Shown piece after piece: positions 25,746-33,474 of a stretch of 64,000 nucleotides of DNA (its first letter is position 1; every line of letters starts with the position of its first letter). The stretch comes from Priestia megaterium (lineage in GTDB: Bacteria; Bacillota; Bacilli; Bacillales; Bacillaceae_H). The notes under the pieces were generated by a model. That model saw nothing but the letters and a program-made list of their open reading frames with translations. It made no database searches and had not been told where the DNA came from. The stretch is taken from positions 3,758,001-3,822,000 of the forward strand of contig NZ_CP085442.1 in NCBI RefSeq assembly GCF_023824195.1, in the 5' to 3' direction. The position numbers and the translations under genes are program-made.

Positions 25746-26387
25746 ATGGAAAATAGTCACTTTAAAGAACAAGTAGAAACGAAAGAAGAGCTTCGTCGTA
25801 TAGTCGGCCCGCCTAACAAATTGGCACATCAAAAAATAATTCCTTATCTAGATCGACACTGCCGGGAATTTATTAAACATTCCCCTTTTGTCATCATCGC
25901 TACAGCTAATCATAAAGGAATTTGCGACAGTTCTCCGCGGGGGGATCACGCTGGTTTTGTACAAGTAGTTGATGAGAAAAGGCTCTTGATTCCAGAGAGA
26001 CGCGGGAATCAAAAAGTAGATTCAATGGAAAATATTTTATCTAACCCTCAAATAGGCCTGCTTTTTTTAATTCCAGGCATAGAAGAAACGCTGCGGATTA
26101 ACGGCAGAGCTTGCATTGTAAAAGAAAAAGCAATAATTGAAACGATGGCGGTTAACAACAAAGCTCCGCTGCTCGCTATCGGGGTCGAAGTACAAGAATG
26201 CTTTCTCCACTGCAGCAAAGCGTTCAAACGATCAAAGCTGTGGGATCCAGAATCTTGGGAAAGAGTCGAAACGCTTCCTCCCGCAGCTAAAATAGTCGCA
26301 GAACACGCAGGCATTGCCACCATGGAGATCAGCAACGAGTCCAAAGAAGGAAAAACTGAGCATTTCTATGAAAAAAAGCCGCTATAA
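25746..26387 (+). CDS. PPOX-class FMN-dependent flavin-binding protein
   Basis: A 213-residue protein of the pyridoxamine 5'-phosphate oxidase-like split barrel family, MSMEG_1061-type. It has PFVIIATANHKGICDSSPRG, LLIPERRGNQKVDSMENIL, NPQIGLLFLIPGIEETLRIN and the ECFLHCSKAFKRSKLWDPE segment that contacts flavin. Enzymes of this type reduce F420/FMN-linked substrates or bind flavin; the substrate is unknown. ATG 25746 is 11 bases from AGGAG; the GTG at 25734 overlaps that site and is rejected. Confidence 0.85.
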   Translation: MENSHFKEQVETKEELRRIVGPPNKLAHQKIIPYLDRHCREFIKHSPFVIIATANHKGICDSSPRGDHAGFVQVVDEKRLLIPERRGNQKVDSMENILSNPQIGLLFLIPGIEETLRINGRACIVKEKAIIETMAVNNKAPLLAIGVEVQECFLHCSKAFKRSKLWDPESWERVETLPPAAKIVAEHAGIATMEISNESKEGKTEHFYEKKPL

Positions 26388-26394
26388 TGCGGCT
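26371..26394 (-). terminator. Terminator of the small membrane protein/DinB operon
   Basis: On the minus strand AGCCGC-ATTATA-GCGGCT followed by seven T. The PPOX stop codon lies in its loop. Confidence 0.7.
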
Positions 26395-26398
26395 TATG

Positions 26399-26566
26399 TT
26401 ATTTAATTATCATAAAAAGTATACCTCCAGCAATGATTAGAACCGGTAAAAAAGCAAGAAGCACGCCTTTTTTCGAACTTCCTATGTATTCATGATCACC
26501 ATAGGCGCGGCCTGCTCTAAAATCTACTTTCACCTGAGATTCTTCTTTTTTATGTTCTTTTTTCAT
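26399..26566 (-). CDS. Small C-terminal-anchored membrane protein
   Basis: A 55-residue protein. The polar, charged N-terminal half (KKEESQVKVDFRAGRAYGDH) is followed by one membrane helix (about residues 36-54, VLLAFLPVLIIAGGILFMII). An AGGAGG lies nine bases before the ATG and inside the end of the DinB gene, which overlaps it by 17 bases, so the two are translated from one mRNA. Family not recognised. Confidence 0.7.
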   Translation of the reverse strand: MKKEHKKEESQVKVDFRAGRAYGDHEYIGSSKKGVLLAFLPVLIIAGGILFMIIK

Positions 26567-27032
26567 CCTCTTTGCCTCCTAGCGGCATTTGAGCGTCAAT
26601 TTGCTTGATATGATGCTCTAAATGAGCGATATAATCTTTAGCCAACCACTCAAGCGAAACGAACTTTCCATCTCCTATGTCGAATTGATACATATGCTTT
26701 TCTGTTGGTATATGCGAAAGAACGGAAGCAATTTGCTTATTTAAACTGCGCCATAGGGCAACTACTTCTGCCATCGGCGTAGCTTGATAATGCTGCAGCT
26801 CTACCCATTCATCTTGTTTATAAGGCGTCAGTACACAAGGATTTTTTTCATGTTGCACGTTGATAAAGCGCTGCAAATTGTGGATAGCCGAGTCACATAA
26901 GTGTCCCACAATTTCTTTTGGTGACCATTTCTTAGGGGCAGGACGGTTTGACGCCGCTGCTTCAGAGAATACTTCAAGCTTTTTAGGAAGCTTTATCATC
27001 CATTCATTTAACTCAACAACCGTCGTTTTCAT
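26550..27032 (-). CDS. DinB-like four-helix metalloprotein
   Basis: A 160-residue DinB/YfiT-type protein. The three metal His are recognisable: EIVGHLCDSAIHN near residue 45, and YIAHLEHHIKQI near residue 140. PKKWSPKEIVGHL is the usual first signature. Such proteins include thiol-dependent S-transferases (bacillithiol) and many of unknown role. The ATG at 27032 is preferred to that at 27038 because AAAGGGG is two bases from the latter. It probably forms an operon with the upstream GNAT gene (28-base gap) and the small membrane protein downstream. Confidence 0.82.
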   Translation of the reverse strand: MKTTVVELNEWMIKLPKKLEVFSEAAASNRPAPKKWSPKEIVGHLCDSAIHNLQRFINVQHEKNPCVLTPYKQDEWVELQHYQATPMAEVVALWRSLNKQIASVLSHIPTEKHMYQFDIGDGKFVSLEWLAKDYIAHLEHHIKQIDAQMPLGGKEDEKRT

Positions 27033-27059
27033 GTTCATTTCCCCTTTAAGAACGTTTTT

Positions 27060-27554
27060 TCAAAAAACCTTACCCATATAATATTCATCGACTGATTTTC
27101 CATCTACAACGAGCGAACATATTTTTTTCCCTTCTATTTTAAAACCCATCTTTTTATACAGCGAAATGGCCGGTTCATTGTGTGTCATAACCGTTAGCTC
27201 TACTCGTTTGATGCCGATACGCGCCGCCCAGTTCTCCATTTCTTCAAACAATGAAGTACCAATCCCCTGGTTTCCATAAGAACGCAGCACGCCAATAGCT
27301 AAGTATGCGCTGTGTTTTTTTCGGTTAACGCTTCCCCCAATCACAGATAAATGCCCGACAAGCTGTCCGTCTTGTTCCGCCACTAAAATGGTGGAGTTCG
27401 GCATCTTTAAAAAAGTGGTAATCATTTTTTTCTGCTGTTCAAGCGTTGTCGCGCGCTCATTTTCTTCGTAGAGCATATATGCTGTTTCTCGATCAAGCTT
27501 TTTATTTAACGTTAAAAAAGCGGCTGCATCAGAAGCTGAAATTTCTCGAATCAC
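27060..27554 (-). CDS. GNAT-family N-acetyltransferase
   Basis: A 164-residue acetyl-CoA-dependent acetyltransferase. The GNAT motif A is AYLAIGVLRSYGNQGIGTSL (about residues 83-102) with the Q/R-x-x-G-x-G/A pyrophosphate loop as YGNQGIGTS, followed by RVELTVMTHNEPAISLYKKMGF (motif B). The substrate is unknown. The GTG start at 27552-27554 has CAGGG upstream. It is followed by DinB on the same strand. Confidence 0.85.
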   Translation of the reverse strand: MIREISASDAAAFLTLNKKLDRETAYMLYEENERATTLEQQKKMITTFLKMPNSTILVAEQDGQLVGHLSVIGGSVNRKKHSAYLAIGVLRSYGNQGIGTSLFEEMENWAARIGIKRVELTVMTHNEPAISLYKKMGFKIEGKKICSLVVDGKSVDEYYMGKVF

Positions 27555-27618
27555 GTTTAACCCTGCTTTCGTGAATAGTAGTTAACTAGAAAAGAACGTT
27601 AATAAACGGATGATATCA

Positions 27619-28140
27619 TTACACACGTGCTGAACGTTTTCCAAGAAACGCAGTGAAGATGAAACATATACTAAAAGCGACGGCTGAAACGAAAAAGCCA
27701 AGCATCCACCCTAAAGCTCGCATAAACGTATCTTCATTCGGATACAGAGGCTTAACGCTCAGCCACTGTATCACCATAATCAATGCCAATATTAAATAAA
27801 AGCTGCTTCCCGTTAAAGCCATTTTAAGACGGTTTTTAAATGATCCTGTCCACGCAGTACTAACGATGTGCCACGTAAAAATACTTACAATCGTCGCTAA
27901 AAACATAAGAACAAGATGCAGATAAGGAATATCTGTAAACATAAGAAGATAGAGTAAAAACATCGTAGTCCCAAAATATAAAGCATTAATGCCAAACAAA
28001 TAGCCTCCGCTCAGCCAATGGTTTTGAAAACACTTTTTCTTGCTAAGACGTTCTACCATTCTGCTGGGCATCCACAGCGTACGCGCAAAAACAATCATCA
28101 CCAGCACAAGTACCATGCCGGCCAAAAAGAATGTTAACAC
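27619..28140 (-). CDS. Integral membrane protein, unknown
   Basis: A 173-residue protein with about five membrane helices: FFLAGMVLVLVMIVFA, YLFGINALYFGTTMFLLYLL, HLVLMFLATIVSIFTW, FYLILALIMVIQWL and LGWMLGFFVSAVAFSICFIF. No catalytic motif and no family recognised. The start is placed at GTG 28140, ten bases after GAAAGG, since the earlier TTG at 28164 has no ribosome site. Repeat copy 5 lies upstream of it, with its far end toward this gene. Confidence 0.65.
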   Translation of the reverse strand: MLTFFLAGMVLVLVMIVFARTLWMPSRMVERLSKKKCFQNHWLSGGYLFGINALYFGTTMFLLYLLMFTDIPYLHLVLMFLATIVSIFTWHIVSTAWTGSFKNRLKMALTGSSFYLILALIMVIQWLSVKPLYPNEDTFMRALGWMLGFFVSAVAFSICFIFTAFLGKRSARV

Positions 28141-28225
28141 CTTTCCATCAGCCTTTCTATTCAAAATAAATATGGTTAATTATACTATTAATAACAAAAT
28201 TAAACTATTGTTTTCTTTACTACTT

Positions 28226-28533
28226 AAAGAGGCTGAGACATAACGAAATTACTCCAACCTAAAGACGAACAAATGGGATAAATAAGCTGGACTGCTTGTT
28301 ACACCGCTGTTGATTTCCGTGCAAGACTTCGCTTTCTGCGGGGTCTCACCTATTCCTTTCCCGCAGGAGTCTTCCCCTTGCCCTCCAATCTACAGCTAAA
28401 GGCGCCTAACATACATGAAACCTACGTTCACTGTACTAATAAAAAAACCCGAACGAAGTTGATTCTCCATCAAGAATCTCGATTCATCATTCGGATCTTC
28501 CTTCAACAAAAATACTTTTGTCACGGCCTCTTT
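28226..28533 (-). repeat. Dispersed structured repeat, copy 5 (short form)
   Basis: The best-preserved ends: AAAGAGGCTGAGACATAA at the left and TTGTCACGGCCTCTTTT at the right, about 15 bp of near-perfect inverted repeat. It has the common core and CTGCGGG/CCCGCAG stem, with no 38-base insertion. It sits 12 bases behind the stop of the small minus-strand gene at 28545. Confidence 0.88.
28441..28495 (-). terminator. Repeat-borne terminator of the small membrane gene pair
   Basis: On the minus strand CCGAATGA...TCGTTCGG with GAATC/GATTC inside, then seven T. The one changed pair is U-G in the minus-strand RNA, so pairing is kept only in that direction. Confidence 0.75.
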
Positions 28534-28544
28534 TTTATGCCTAT

Positions 28545-28703
28545 TTACATTCTCCCTCCGGTAAACGGATTAATTTCTCCTGTTAAATCACGCCCTGCTT
28601 TCTTTTCTTCATATGCGATGCGCTTGCCAATCGCAACTTTATTCCAGATTATTGGCACCCAAATGCAGGCTCCGAAAAAAATCATCCAAAAAAGCTCTCC
28701 CAT
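28545..28703 (-). CDS. Small membrane-anchored protein
   Basis: A 52-residue protein. An N-terminal helix (residues 3-20, ELFWMIFFGACIWVPIIW) is followed by a charged tail VAIGKRIAYEEKKAGRDLTG and EINPFTGGRM. The ATG at 28701-28703 lies nine bases after AAAGG; an in-frame ATG three codons earlier overlaps that site. Second gene of a pair with 28766-28936; unrecognised family. Repeat copy 5 follows directly. Confidence 0.65.
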   Translation of the reverse strand: MGELFWMIFFGACIWVPIIWNKVAIGKRIAYEEKKAGRDLTGEINPFTGGRM

Positions 28704-28765
28704 TTCTTCCATCCTTTCATTTCCTGCTCTTATTTTGAAGACAATAAGAAACGCACATACGCTTT

Positions 28766-28936
28766 TTACTCTTGATTTGAATTATTCATGCCGTATGAAA
28801 AGAAATAAACCAGAATTGATAAAATCATTCCATAAGCGGTCCAAGCCGCTAGTAAAATGGCGTACTGATGATTGATAAAAAACACTCCGCTTGAAATCAG
28901 CAGCAGGATAAAACTAATCCATTTTATTTTTTTCAT
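28766..28936 (-). CDS. Small two-helix membrane protein
   Basis: A 56-residue protein with helices at about residues 5-20 (KWISFILLLISSGVFF) and 26-48 (AILLAAWTAYGMILSILVYF), ending in a polar Asn-rich tail. AAAGGGG precedes the ATG by about nine bases. It leads a two-gene unit with 28545-28703. Small membrane pairs like this are common and mostly uncharacterised; no family recognised. The long plus-strand frame across this region is its shadow. Confidence 0.65.
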   Translation of the reverse strand: MKKIKWISFILLLISSGVFFINHQYAILLAAWTAYGMILSILVYFFSYGMNNSNQE

Positions 28937-29044
28937 TGCTCTATCCCCTTTACTTAACCTTTTATAGTAAGTTTCTTATTGTCTACTTTTTATTACGGAC
29001 AAACTGTATAAAAGTTCCATATTTTTCAACAAACGAAAAAGAAT

Positions 29045-29094
29045 TTGATAAAATGTTCACCTATCGATTATCATATACCTTAAAGTAAGCTTTA
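29045..29094 (+). promoter_or_regulatory. Promoter and operator of the MerR gene
   Basis: TTGATA-N18-TATCAT (29045-29074) is a good SigA promoter. CTTAAAG-TAAG-CTTTA (the TAAAG/CTTTA arms at 29081-29094) lies just downstream and resembles the short dyads bound by AdhR-like MerR proteins, suggesting autoregulation. Confidence 0.5.
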
Positions 29095-29120
29095 CGATTC
29101 ATAAGTGGGAGTGAACAATC

Positions 29121-29507
29121 TTGTCTTATAGCATGAAAGAAATGAATGAAAAAACAGGGCTTTCCGCACCGACTTTACGCTACTACGAAAAAGAAGGAAT
29201 CCTTCCTTTTGTAGAGCTTGATGAAAACGGAAAGCGCCTCTATAATGATACAAATATTGAATGGATCCGTTTTATCTTAGCCCTGCGCTCAACTGGTATG
29301 CCGCTTGCAGAAATTAAGCGCTATGTAGAGCTCTATAAACAAGGCGAAAGCACGATTAAAGAGCGAAAAAACATGATGCTTCATCATAAAGAAGCGGTAG
29401 AAGAAGAAATGGCCAAAACATTTAAATACCTTGAACAAATTAACTATAAGCTAGCTTTGTACGACTCACTAGAAGCAAAATTAAAGCAAAAAGAAATTAA
29501 AATTTAA
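29121..29507 (+). CDS. MerR-family regulator (AdhR-like)
   Basis: A 128-residue MerR protein. The winged helix is at residues 1-70 (MKEMNEKTGLSAPTLRYYEK and LYNDTNIEWIRFILALRSTG), then a dimerisation coiled coil (about 75-120). There is no extra sensor domain and no conserved Cys, placing it with AdhR/YraB-type aldehyde-stress regulators rather than metal sensors. The start TTG is preceded by GGGAGTGA. Its usual partner, an aldo/keto reductase, is present next door only as a fragment. Confidence 0.85.
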   Translation: MSYSMKEMNEKTGLSAPTLRYYEKEGILPFVELDENGKRLYNDTNIEWIRFILALRSTGMPLAEIKRYVELYKQGESTIKERKNMMLHHKEAVEEEMAKTFKYLEQINYKLALYDSLEAKLKQKEIKI

Positions 29508-29511
29508 AAAC

Positions 29512-29542
29512 AAAAGTCCGCAGAAGCACCTGCGGACTTTTT
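29512..29542 (+). terminator. Bidirectional terminator
   Basis: AAAAGTCCGCAG-AAGCAC-CTGCGGACTTTTT between the convergent MerR gene and aldo/keto reductase fragment. Confidence 0.85.
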
Positions 29543-29543
29543 A

Positions 29544-29876
29544 TCAATATAGTGAATTCACGGTATTTAACAGCTCTTCTGACCATGTCCAATCGCTGAT
29601 TTCAACCGCATCTGTTACGTGGAGCAATTTACTAGCTCCGATAATGCTTGATGTCACAGCGGGCTGATTTAGCACCCACGAAAGAGCAAACTGAGACAGA
29701 CTTACTTCATTTTTTTCTGCTAACTTGCGATACTGCTCCACCAGCTGAAAGTTTCGGTCTGTAAAGTAGTTTCGCAGCAGCTTTTCACCATGTACAGCGC
29801 GGCTTGCTGGCGGCACTTCATTTGGTGTTTTATATTTGCCTGAAAGCATGCCACGCGCTAACGGACTGTATACCAT
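29544..29876 (-). pseudogene. Truncated aldo/keto reductase (C-terminal third)
   Basis: The frame encodes only the last 110 residues of an AKR: VYSPLARGMLSGKY, a variable region, LSQFALSWVLNQPAVTSSII and GASKLLHVTDAVEI. The catalytic Asp/Tyr/Lys/His and the first two thirds of the barrel are absent. Upstream, 16 in-frame codons (including CIGV before the first Met) precede a TAA, and the sequence before that is not coding. No ribosome site precedes the ATG. It is a deletion remnant, probably once regulated by the adjacent MerR gene. Confidence 0.8.
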
Positions 29877-29987
29877 GACACCTATACAAGTACACTTTAC
29901 CTGTTTCGTTTATTTTTTTACAATTTGCTTCTTTAGTATACATAATATGGTAAGATAAATCGTAGCTTACTCGTCATCGAAACTAAA

Positions 29988-30668
29988 TCAAGCTGCCGCT
30001 GTTAAGATAACGGCGATTCCATTAAAACAAGCGTGAATCATCATACTTGGAAGCAACGACTTTGTTTTTTCGTACACCCACGCAAAAACGAGGCCAGAAA
30101 GAAAGTTAACGGGCAAGGTATTGTACGTTGGAATATGCACCAGCATAAAGATAAACGAACTTCCCCCCAATCCAAATACAATCCCTCCTTTACGTTTCAG
30201 CCACGTATAAAAAAATCCTCGGTAAATAATCTCTTCATAAAAAGGTGAGATCACAGCGGCTGAAACAAAAGCAAGTATAAATGAAAACAGCGACAGGTCG
30301 TGCTGTAAACTGGCTGTTTTTTTATTTTCATATGTTATACCAAACCATTCCATTAGCACAACAATTGCCACACTTCCTAAGATCAGCACAAAAAGCCAAA
30401 AAAGAATGAGCCGCCAGTAACGCTTTGAAAACGATTGAAAACCAATTTTTCTATCATCAGCCTGAACCATCAGCCAATACAGAGCTGATAAAAACACAGC
30501 TGCCATGACAAATCCAGTAGCTGTTCCAGCATAGAGCTCACTTTTAAATAGCGACTGTAAAGCTTGCTGTAATGCTCCTTTAATGAAAACAGGCACAGCA
30601 ATAAACGTGACCACCAGCATTATTACGAATGATTTTATTGTCCATAATCCTTGATTTTTTTGTTTCAA
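29988..30668 (-). CDS. CPBP-family intramembrane protease
   Basis: A 226-residue membrane protein of the CPBP (CAAX protease/bacteriocin-processing) family. The motif EEIIYRGFFYTWL supplies the catalytic EE..R, followed by FMLVHIPTY and MMIHACFN with the two His. About six to seven helices. Such proteases process or confer immunity to peptides, or act on membrane substrates; no bacteriocin gene is adjacent. The start TTG at 30666-30668 follows GGAGG by about nine bases. It is divergent from the MerR-MFS operon across an 83-base region containing two dyads, so it may share its control. Confidence 0.88.
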   Translation of the reverse strand: MKQKNQGLWTIKSFVIMLVVTFIAVPVFIKGALQQALQSLFKSELYAGTATGFVMAAVFLSALYWLMVQADDRKIGFQSFSKRYWRLILFWLFVLILGSVAIVVLMEWFGITYENKKTASLQHDLSLFSFILAFVSAAVISPFYEEIIYRGFFYTWLKRKGGIVFGLGGSSFIFMLVHIPTYNTLPVNFLSGLVFAWVYEKTKSLLPSMMIHACFNGIAVILTAAA

Positions 30669-30682
30669 TTTACTTCGCCTCC

Positions 30683-30724
30683 CTTTTACATATATTCAGT
30701 GTAAAAGGTGACGTAACGTTACCT
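30683..30724. promoter_or_regulatory. Two abutting dyads in the divergent CPBP / MerR-MFS region
   Basis: TTTTACA-N9-TGTAAAA (30683-30705) is followed directly by the 19-base dyad AGGTGACGT-A-ACGTTACCT, perfect except for one position (30706-30724). The second is typical in size for a MerR-family operator. Confidence 0.55.
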
Positions 30725-30751
30725 GCAAGCATTTTTTTGGAGGGGTTAAAA

Positions 30752-31495
30752 ATGATTTATTTTTCTACTGGGCAAGCCGCTAAAAAATTAGGCCTCACGG
30801 TGCGTACGCTTCGTTACTACGATCAAATCGGCTTGCTTCATCCATCGTCAAAAGCCGAAAACGGAAAGCGATCCTACTCAGAAACAGACTTAATCACATT
30901 AGAAAAAATTACCCTTTTAAAAAACTTAGCCGTTCCTTTGCGAGATATTGAACTTATTCTTCATCAAGTGAGTATTGATGAACTTCTAGCGATTCACCAG
31001 CAAAAACTTCAGCAAAAAGCTTCAGAAATTCAACGAGCTTTAGAACATACTCACACTCTTCGCAACAGTATAAAAATAGAAGGTGAATTAAACTGGAAGC
31101 AGCTCCTTCCCTTAGTTCACAATCAGTCTACTACTAAAAGCAGCTGGACTGATCTGCTTTCGCTTTCAATAGAAGAAAGTGAGATTCTGCAGCATAATTT
31201 GCCTAAAATGGAGAATGCGAGTGCCGATAAATGGATTAACATCATAAAACGAGTTCAGCTTTGCTTAAAGCACCAGCGTGCACCTCAATCTGAAGATGGA
31301 CAACTAATTGCAGCTGATATACTGCTTTTATCCAGTGAACTGTTTGGTCATCATACGGCTTTAGAAAAAGCCTTTTGGGATGTTCGCAAATCTCCTGAGG
31401 CATCAAGTTCACTTAATCTCTACCCTATTGACAGCGAAGTCCTTCAATTTATTGAAGATACGATTATTTTTTACGAACAACATATAAAGGAATGA
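30752..31495 (+). CDS. MerR-family regulator with effector domain
   Basis: A 247-residue MerR protein. The DNA-binding domain is at residues 1-72 (FSTGQAAKKLGLTVRTLRYY; ENGKRSYSETDLITLEKITL), then a long coiled coil with Gln/Lys-rich repeats (75-110) and a helical C-terminal part of unknown ligand. ATG 30752 follows GGAGGGG. The stop overlaps the MFS start as ATGA, so the two are co-translated and the regulator very likely controls the exporter, probably in response to a drug-like compound. Confidence 0.87.
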   Translation: MIYFSTGQAAKKLGLTVRTLRYYDQIGLLHPSSKAENGKRSYSETDLITLEKITLLKNLAVPLRDIELILHQVSIDELLAIHQQKLQQKASEIQRALEHTHTLRNSIKIEGELNWKQLLPLVHNQSTTKSSWTDLLSLSIEESEILQHNLPKMENASADKWINIIKRVQLCLKHQRAPQSEDGQLIAADILLLSSELFGHHTALEKAFWDVRKSPEASSSLNLYPIDSEVLQFIEDTIIFYEQHIKE

Positions 31496-32736
31496 AGGTA
31501 TTGAAAAAAGAAAAGCTGTTTGCTAATTCTTCTTATAAAAAATTATTTATTTCAAGCACTGCGGCAAGCTTCGGAGATTTATTTGATATGTTTGCGGTGA
31601 TGACGCTTTTTACATACATGTGGCACGCAAATTCCCTATGGATTACCCTTATTCCTGTCGCGTACGCTTTGCCTAGCATCCTGCTAAGTCAAGCAGCAGG
31701 AAATTTAGCGGACCGCTACGATAAAGTACAGCTGATGTTTCTGTCTGAACTAGTCCGTCTTCTGTTCACATGTCTGTTATTTTTCACAGATGAACCGCTT
31801 TTGGCACTAGGAGTACTGACCCTGCGCTCTATGAGTTCTGTTATGAAGGTGCCCGCACAGCTGGCTTACGTTCGAGAAGTGGTCAAAGAAGACCAGCTGC
31901 TGCAGGCCTCTACTTTACAAAACATTATGTTTCAAATTGCCAAAGTTGTAGGGCCGTTTCTCGGAGCCGCCGCACTGACGTTCACAACGCCAAAAGCATG
32001 TATTTTAGTTAATGCCGCAGCTTGTATGATTTCTATTTCGGTGCTGTTTTCACTTAAAAAAGCAGGTAAAAACATTCAAGGGCAAGCTGCTCGTTCTTCC
32101 CATCAAACGAAAGAAACGTACTCAAACGGCTGGAAAATCGTTTTTCAGCACTCAATCCTTTTACGCGTCGTTATTTTGTTTCACCTTTCGTATTTTGTAG
32201 TCATGCTTGTTGACGCTCAAATTAGCATCTTCCTTCGAGATGTGCTGCCTCGCCATCCGGAAATGCTCGGCTGGCTGCTTTCTGGAATCGGGCTGGGAGC
32301 GCTAGCAACAGGAGTGTATCTTAATAGAAAAAAACAGGTTCACCATCCATTTAGACTTTTATCACTGGGACTGCTTCTATTTGGAGGGGCTTTATTTTTC
32401 ATTAGCTGCTTTAATCCAGCCGTTATGTCACGCTATTTCATTTTGATTGCTGCACCTATTGGAGGGGCCGGAGTTGGGCTTAATTTACTGCTGTTTAACT
32501 ATATCGTTCAAACGTACAGCGACAAGAAACACCTCGGAAAAGTGTACGGATTCATTAACACCTTAACGAGTGCCGTTCTACTTACTGCTCCTCTTCTTGG
32601 AGGCATGGTCGTAAAGCTTGCAGGTGCTCAGACGACTTTTTTAACGGCGGCAATCATCGTCGTAAGCGTTGGATTTGTGAGTATGCTGATGCCGCCGCGT
32701 GATAAACGGGAAAGAAACGTTCAGATTGACGCATAA
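31492..32736 (+). CDS. MFS exporter (12-helix drug efflux type)
   Basis: A 414-residue major facilitator with 12 helices. It has YKKLFISSTAASFGDLFDM, GNLADRYDKVQLMFLSELVR as the loop 2-3 motif A, and VREVVKEDQLLQASTLQNIM typical of the EntS/MFS_3 group. It probably exports a drug or secondary metabolite by proton antiport. The start is kept at the ATG overlapping the MerR stop; TTG at 31501, ten bases from AAAGGA, is a fair alternative. Operon with the MerR gene, ended by a strong terminator. Confidence 0.88.
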   Translation: MKVLKKEKLFANSSYKKLFISSTAASFGDLFDMFAVMTLFTYMWHANSLWITLIPVAYALPSILLSQAAGNLADRYDKVQLMFLSELVRLLFTCLLFFTDEPLLALGVLTLRSMSSVMKVPAQLAYVREVVKEDQLLQASTLQNIMFQIAKVVGPFLGAAALTFTTPKACILVNAAACMISISVLFSLKKAGKNIQGQAARSSHQTKETYSNGWKIVFQHSILLRVVILFHLSYFVVMLVDAQISIFLRDVLPRHPEMLGWLLSGIGLGALATGVYLNRKKQVHHPFRLLSLGLLLFGGALFFISCFNPAVMSRYFILIAAPIGGAGVGLNLLLFNYIVQTYSDKKHLGKVYGFINTLTSAVLLTAPLLGGMVVKLAGAQTTFLTAAIIVVSVGFVSMLMPPRDKRERNVQIDA

Positions 32737-32770
32737 AAACAGCTTGAGGTTATACCTCAAGCTGTTTTTT
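32736..32770 (+). terminator. Bidirectional terminator
   Basis: AAAACAGCTTGAGGT-ATA-ACCTCAAGCTGTTTTTT: a long perfect stem between the convergent MFS and DUF5316-like genes. Confidence 0.9.
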
Positions 32771-32785
32771 ATAGACTCCTGTTCA

Positions 32786-33076
32786 TCAACCAGCGACTAC
32801 ATAAATCAAAGCAGCTAATACGTTCGGTACTGCAATAGCTCCAAATCGTTTTGCATCTTCAACTCGGCTCACCTTGCGCGTCTTTTTGGCTGAAAAGAAT
32901 GTGCCTGTACTTCCTAGCACGATACTGTCAATAAGGTATGCCAAAGCTAAAACCAGTGATACTGCTCCCATCGTGCCTGACACAAAATAGAGATAGCTCC
33001 ACTTCGCTGTAAAAGCAGCAAGAGCAAGAACAATCCCGACCGTCACGATACCTGCTATAAATCCTTTTTTAATCAT
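32786..33076 (-). CDS. DUF5316-like membrane protein (paralogue A)
   Basis: A 96-residue protein with three membrane helices (about residues 5-22, 27-50 and 77-95) and a charged cytoplasmic loop FSAKKTRKVSRVEDAKR. It aligns along its whole length with the opposite-strand protein at 33475-33756: GFIAGIVTVGIV / GLISGIISLIIV, YLYFVSGTMG / YIYYISGPLG and AVPNVLAAL / AVPHLVASC. The family (DUF5316) has no known function. The ribosome site GGGAAGAGGGATGCA precedes the ATG. Confidence 0.75.
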   Translation of the reverse strand: MIKKGFIAGIVTVGIVLALAAFTAKWSYLYFVSGTMGAVSLVLALAYLIDSIVLGSTGTFFSAKKTRKVSRVEDAKRFGAIAVPNVLAALIYVVAG

Positions 33077-33199
33077 TGCATCCCTCTTCCCTTCCTACTC
33101 CTTAAACTTTACCATATACTTCTTTTTTTGTATGATATCTTACATTTTATTCTACTATACTCACATTTTATGGTAAAATTAGTAAGAGAGGTGGTACAT

Positions 33200-33388
33200 A
33201 TGAAAAAACGTCAAGGAATCACGCTGCTTTTATTTATACTCGGAGCAGCCTCTATTTCTTTTGGGATGGCTTTAAAAAATATCTTTCCTTATTCCCCTGC
33301 AGCTGGCTGGATTCTAGGGACACTGCTTTTGCTAGGAAACTCGTTTTATACGAGAAGATACTTACATAGAAGGTCAATTAAGAAGTAA
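33200..33388 (+). CDS. Small two-helix membrane protein
   Basis: A 62-residue protein with helices at about residues 6-24 (GITLLLFILGAASISFGMAL) and 33-50 (AAGWILGTLLLLGNSF) and a basic tail RRYLHRRSIKK. GAGAGGTGG lies about six bases before the ATG. Unrecognised; it sits between two DUF5316 paralogues. Confidence 0.65.
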   Translation: MKKRQGITLLLFILGAASISFGMALKNIFPYSPAAGWILGTLLLLGNSFYTRRYLHRRSIKK

Positions 33389-33474
33389 ATATCCGCCCCG
33401 AGCCGTATATACAAACCTTCATTCGGTTATGGTAAAATAGATAAGCAAAAACTGGATGTAAGGAGATTTTGAGT

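Noticed and set aside
28378..28875. Plus-strand frame of 165 codons
   Set aside because: It begins inside repeat copy 5 and runs antisense to two small membrane protein genes with good ribosome sites; its own start has none.
33128..33199. Upstream extensions of several genes (for example at 6747, 21108, 33128, 35462, 52580)
   Set aside because: These are open frame before the real start; in each case a better-placed ribosome site marks the internal start given in the feature list.
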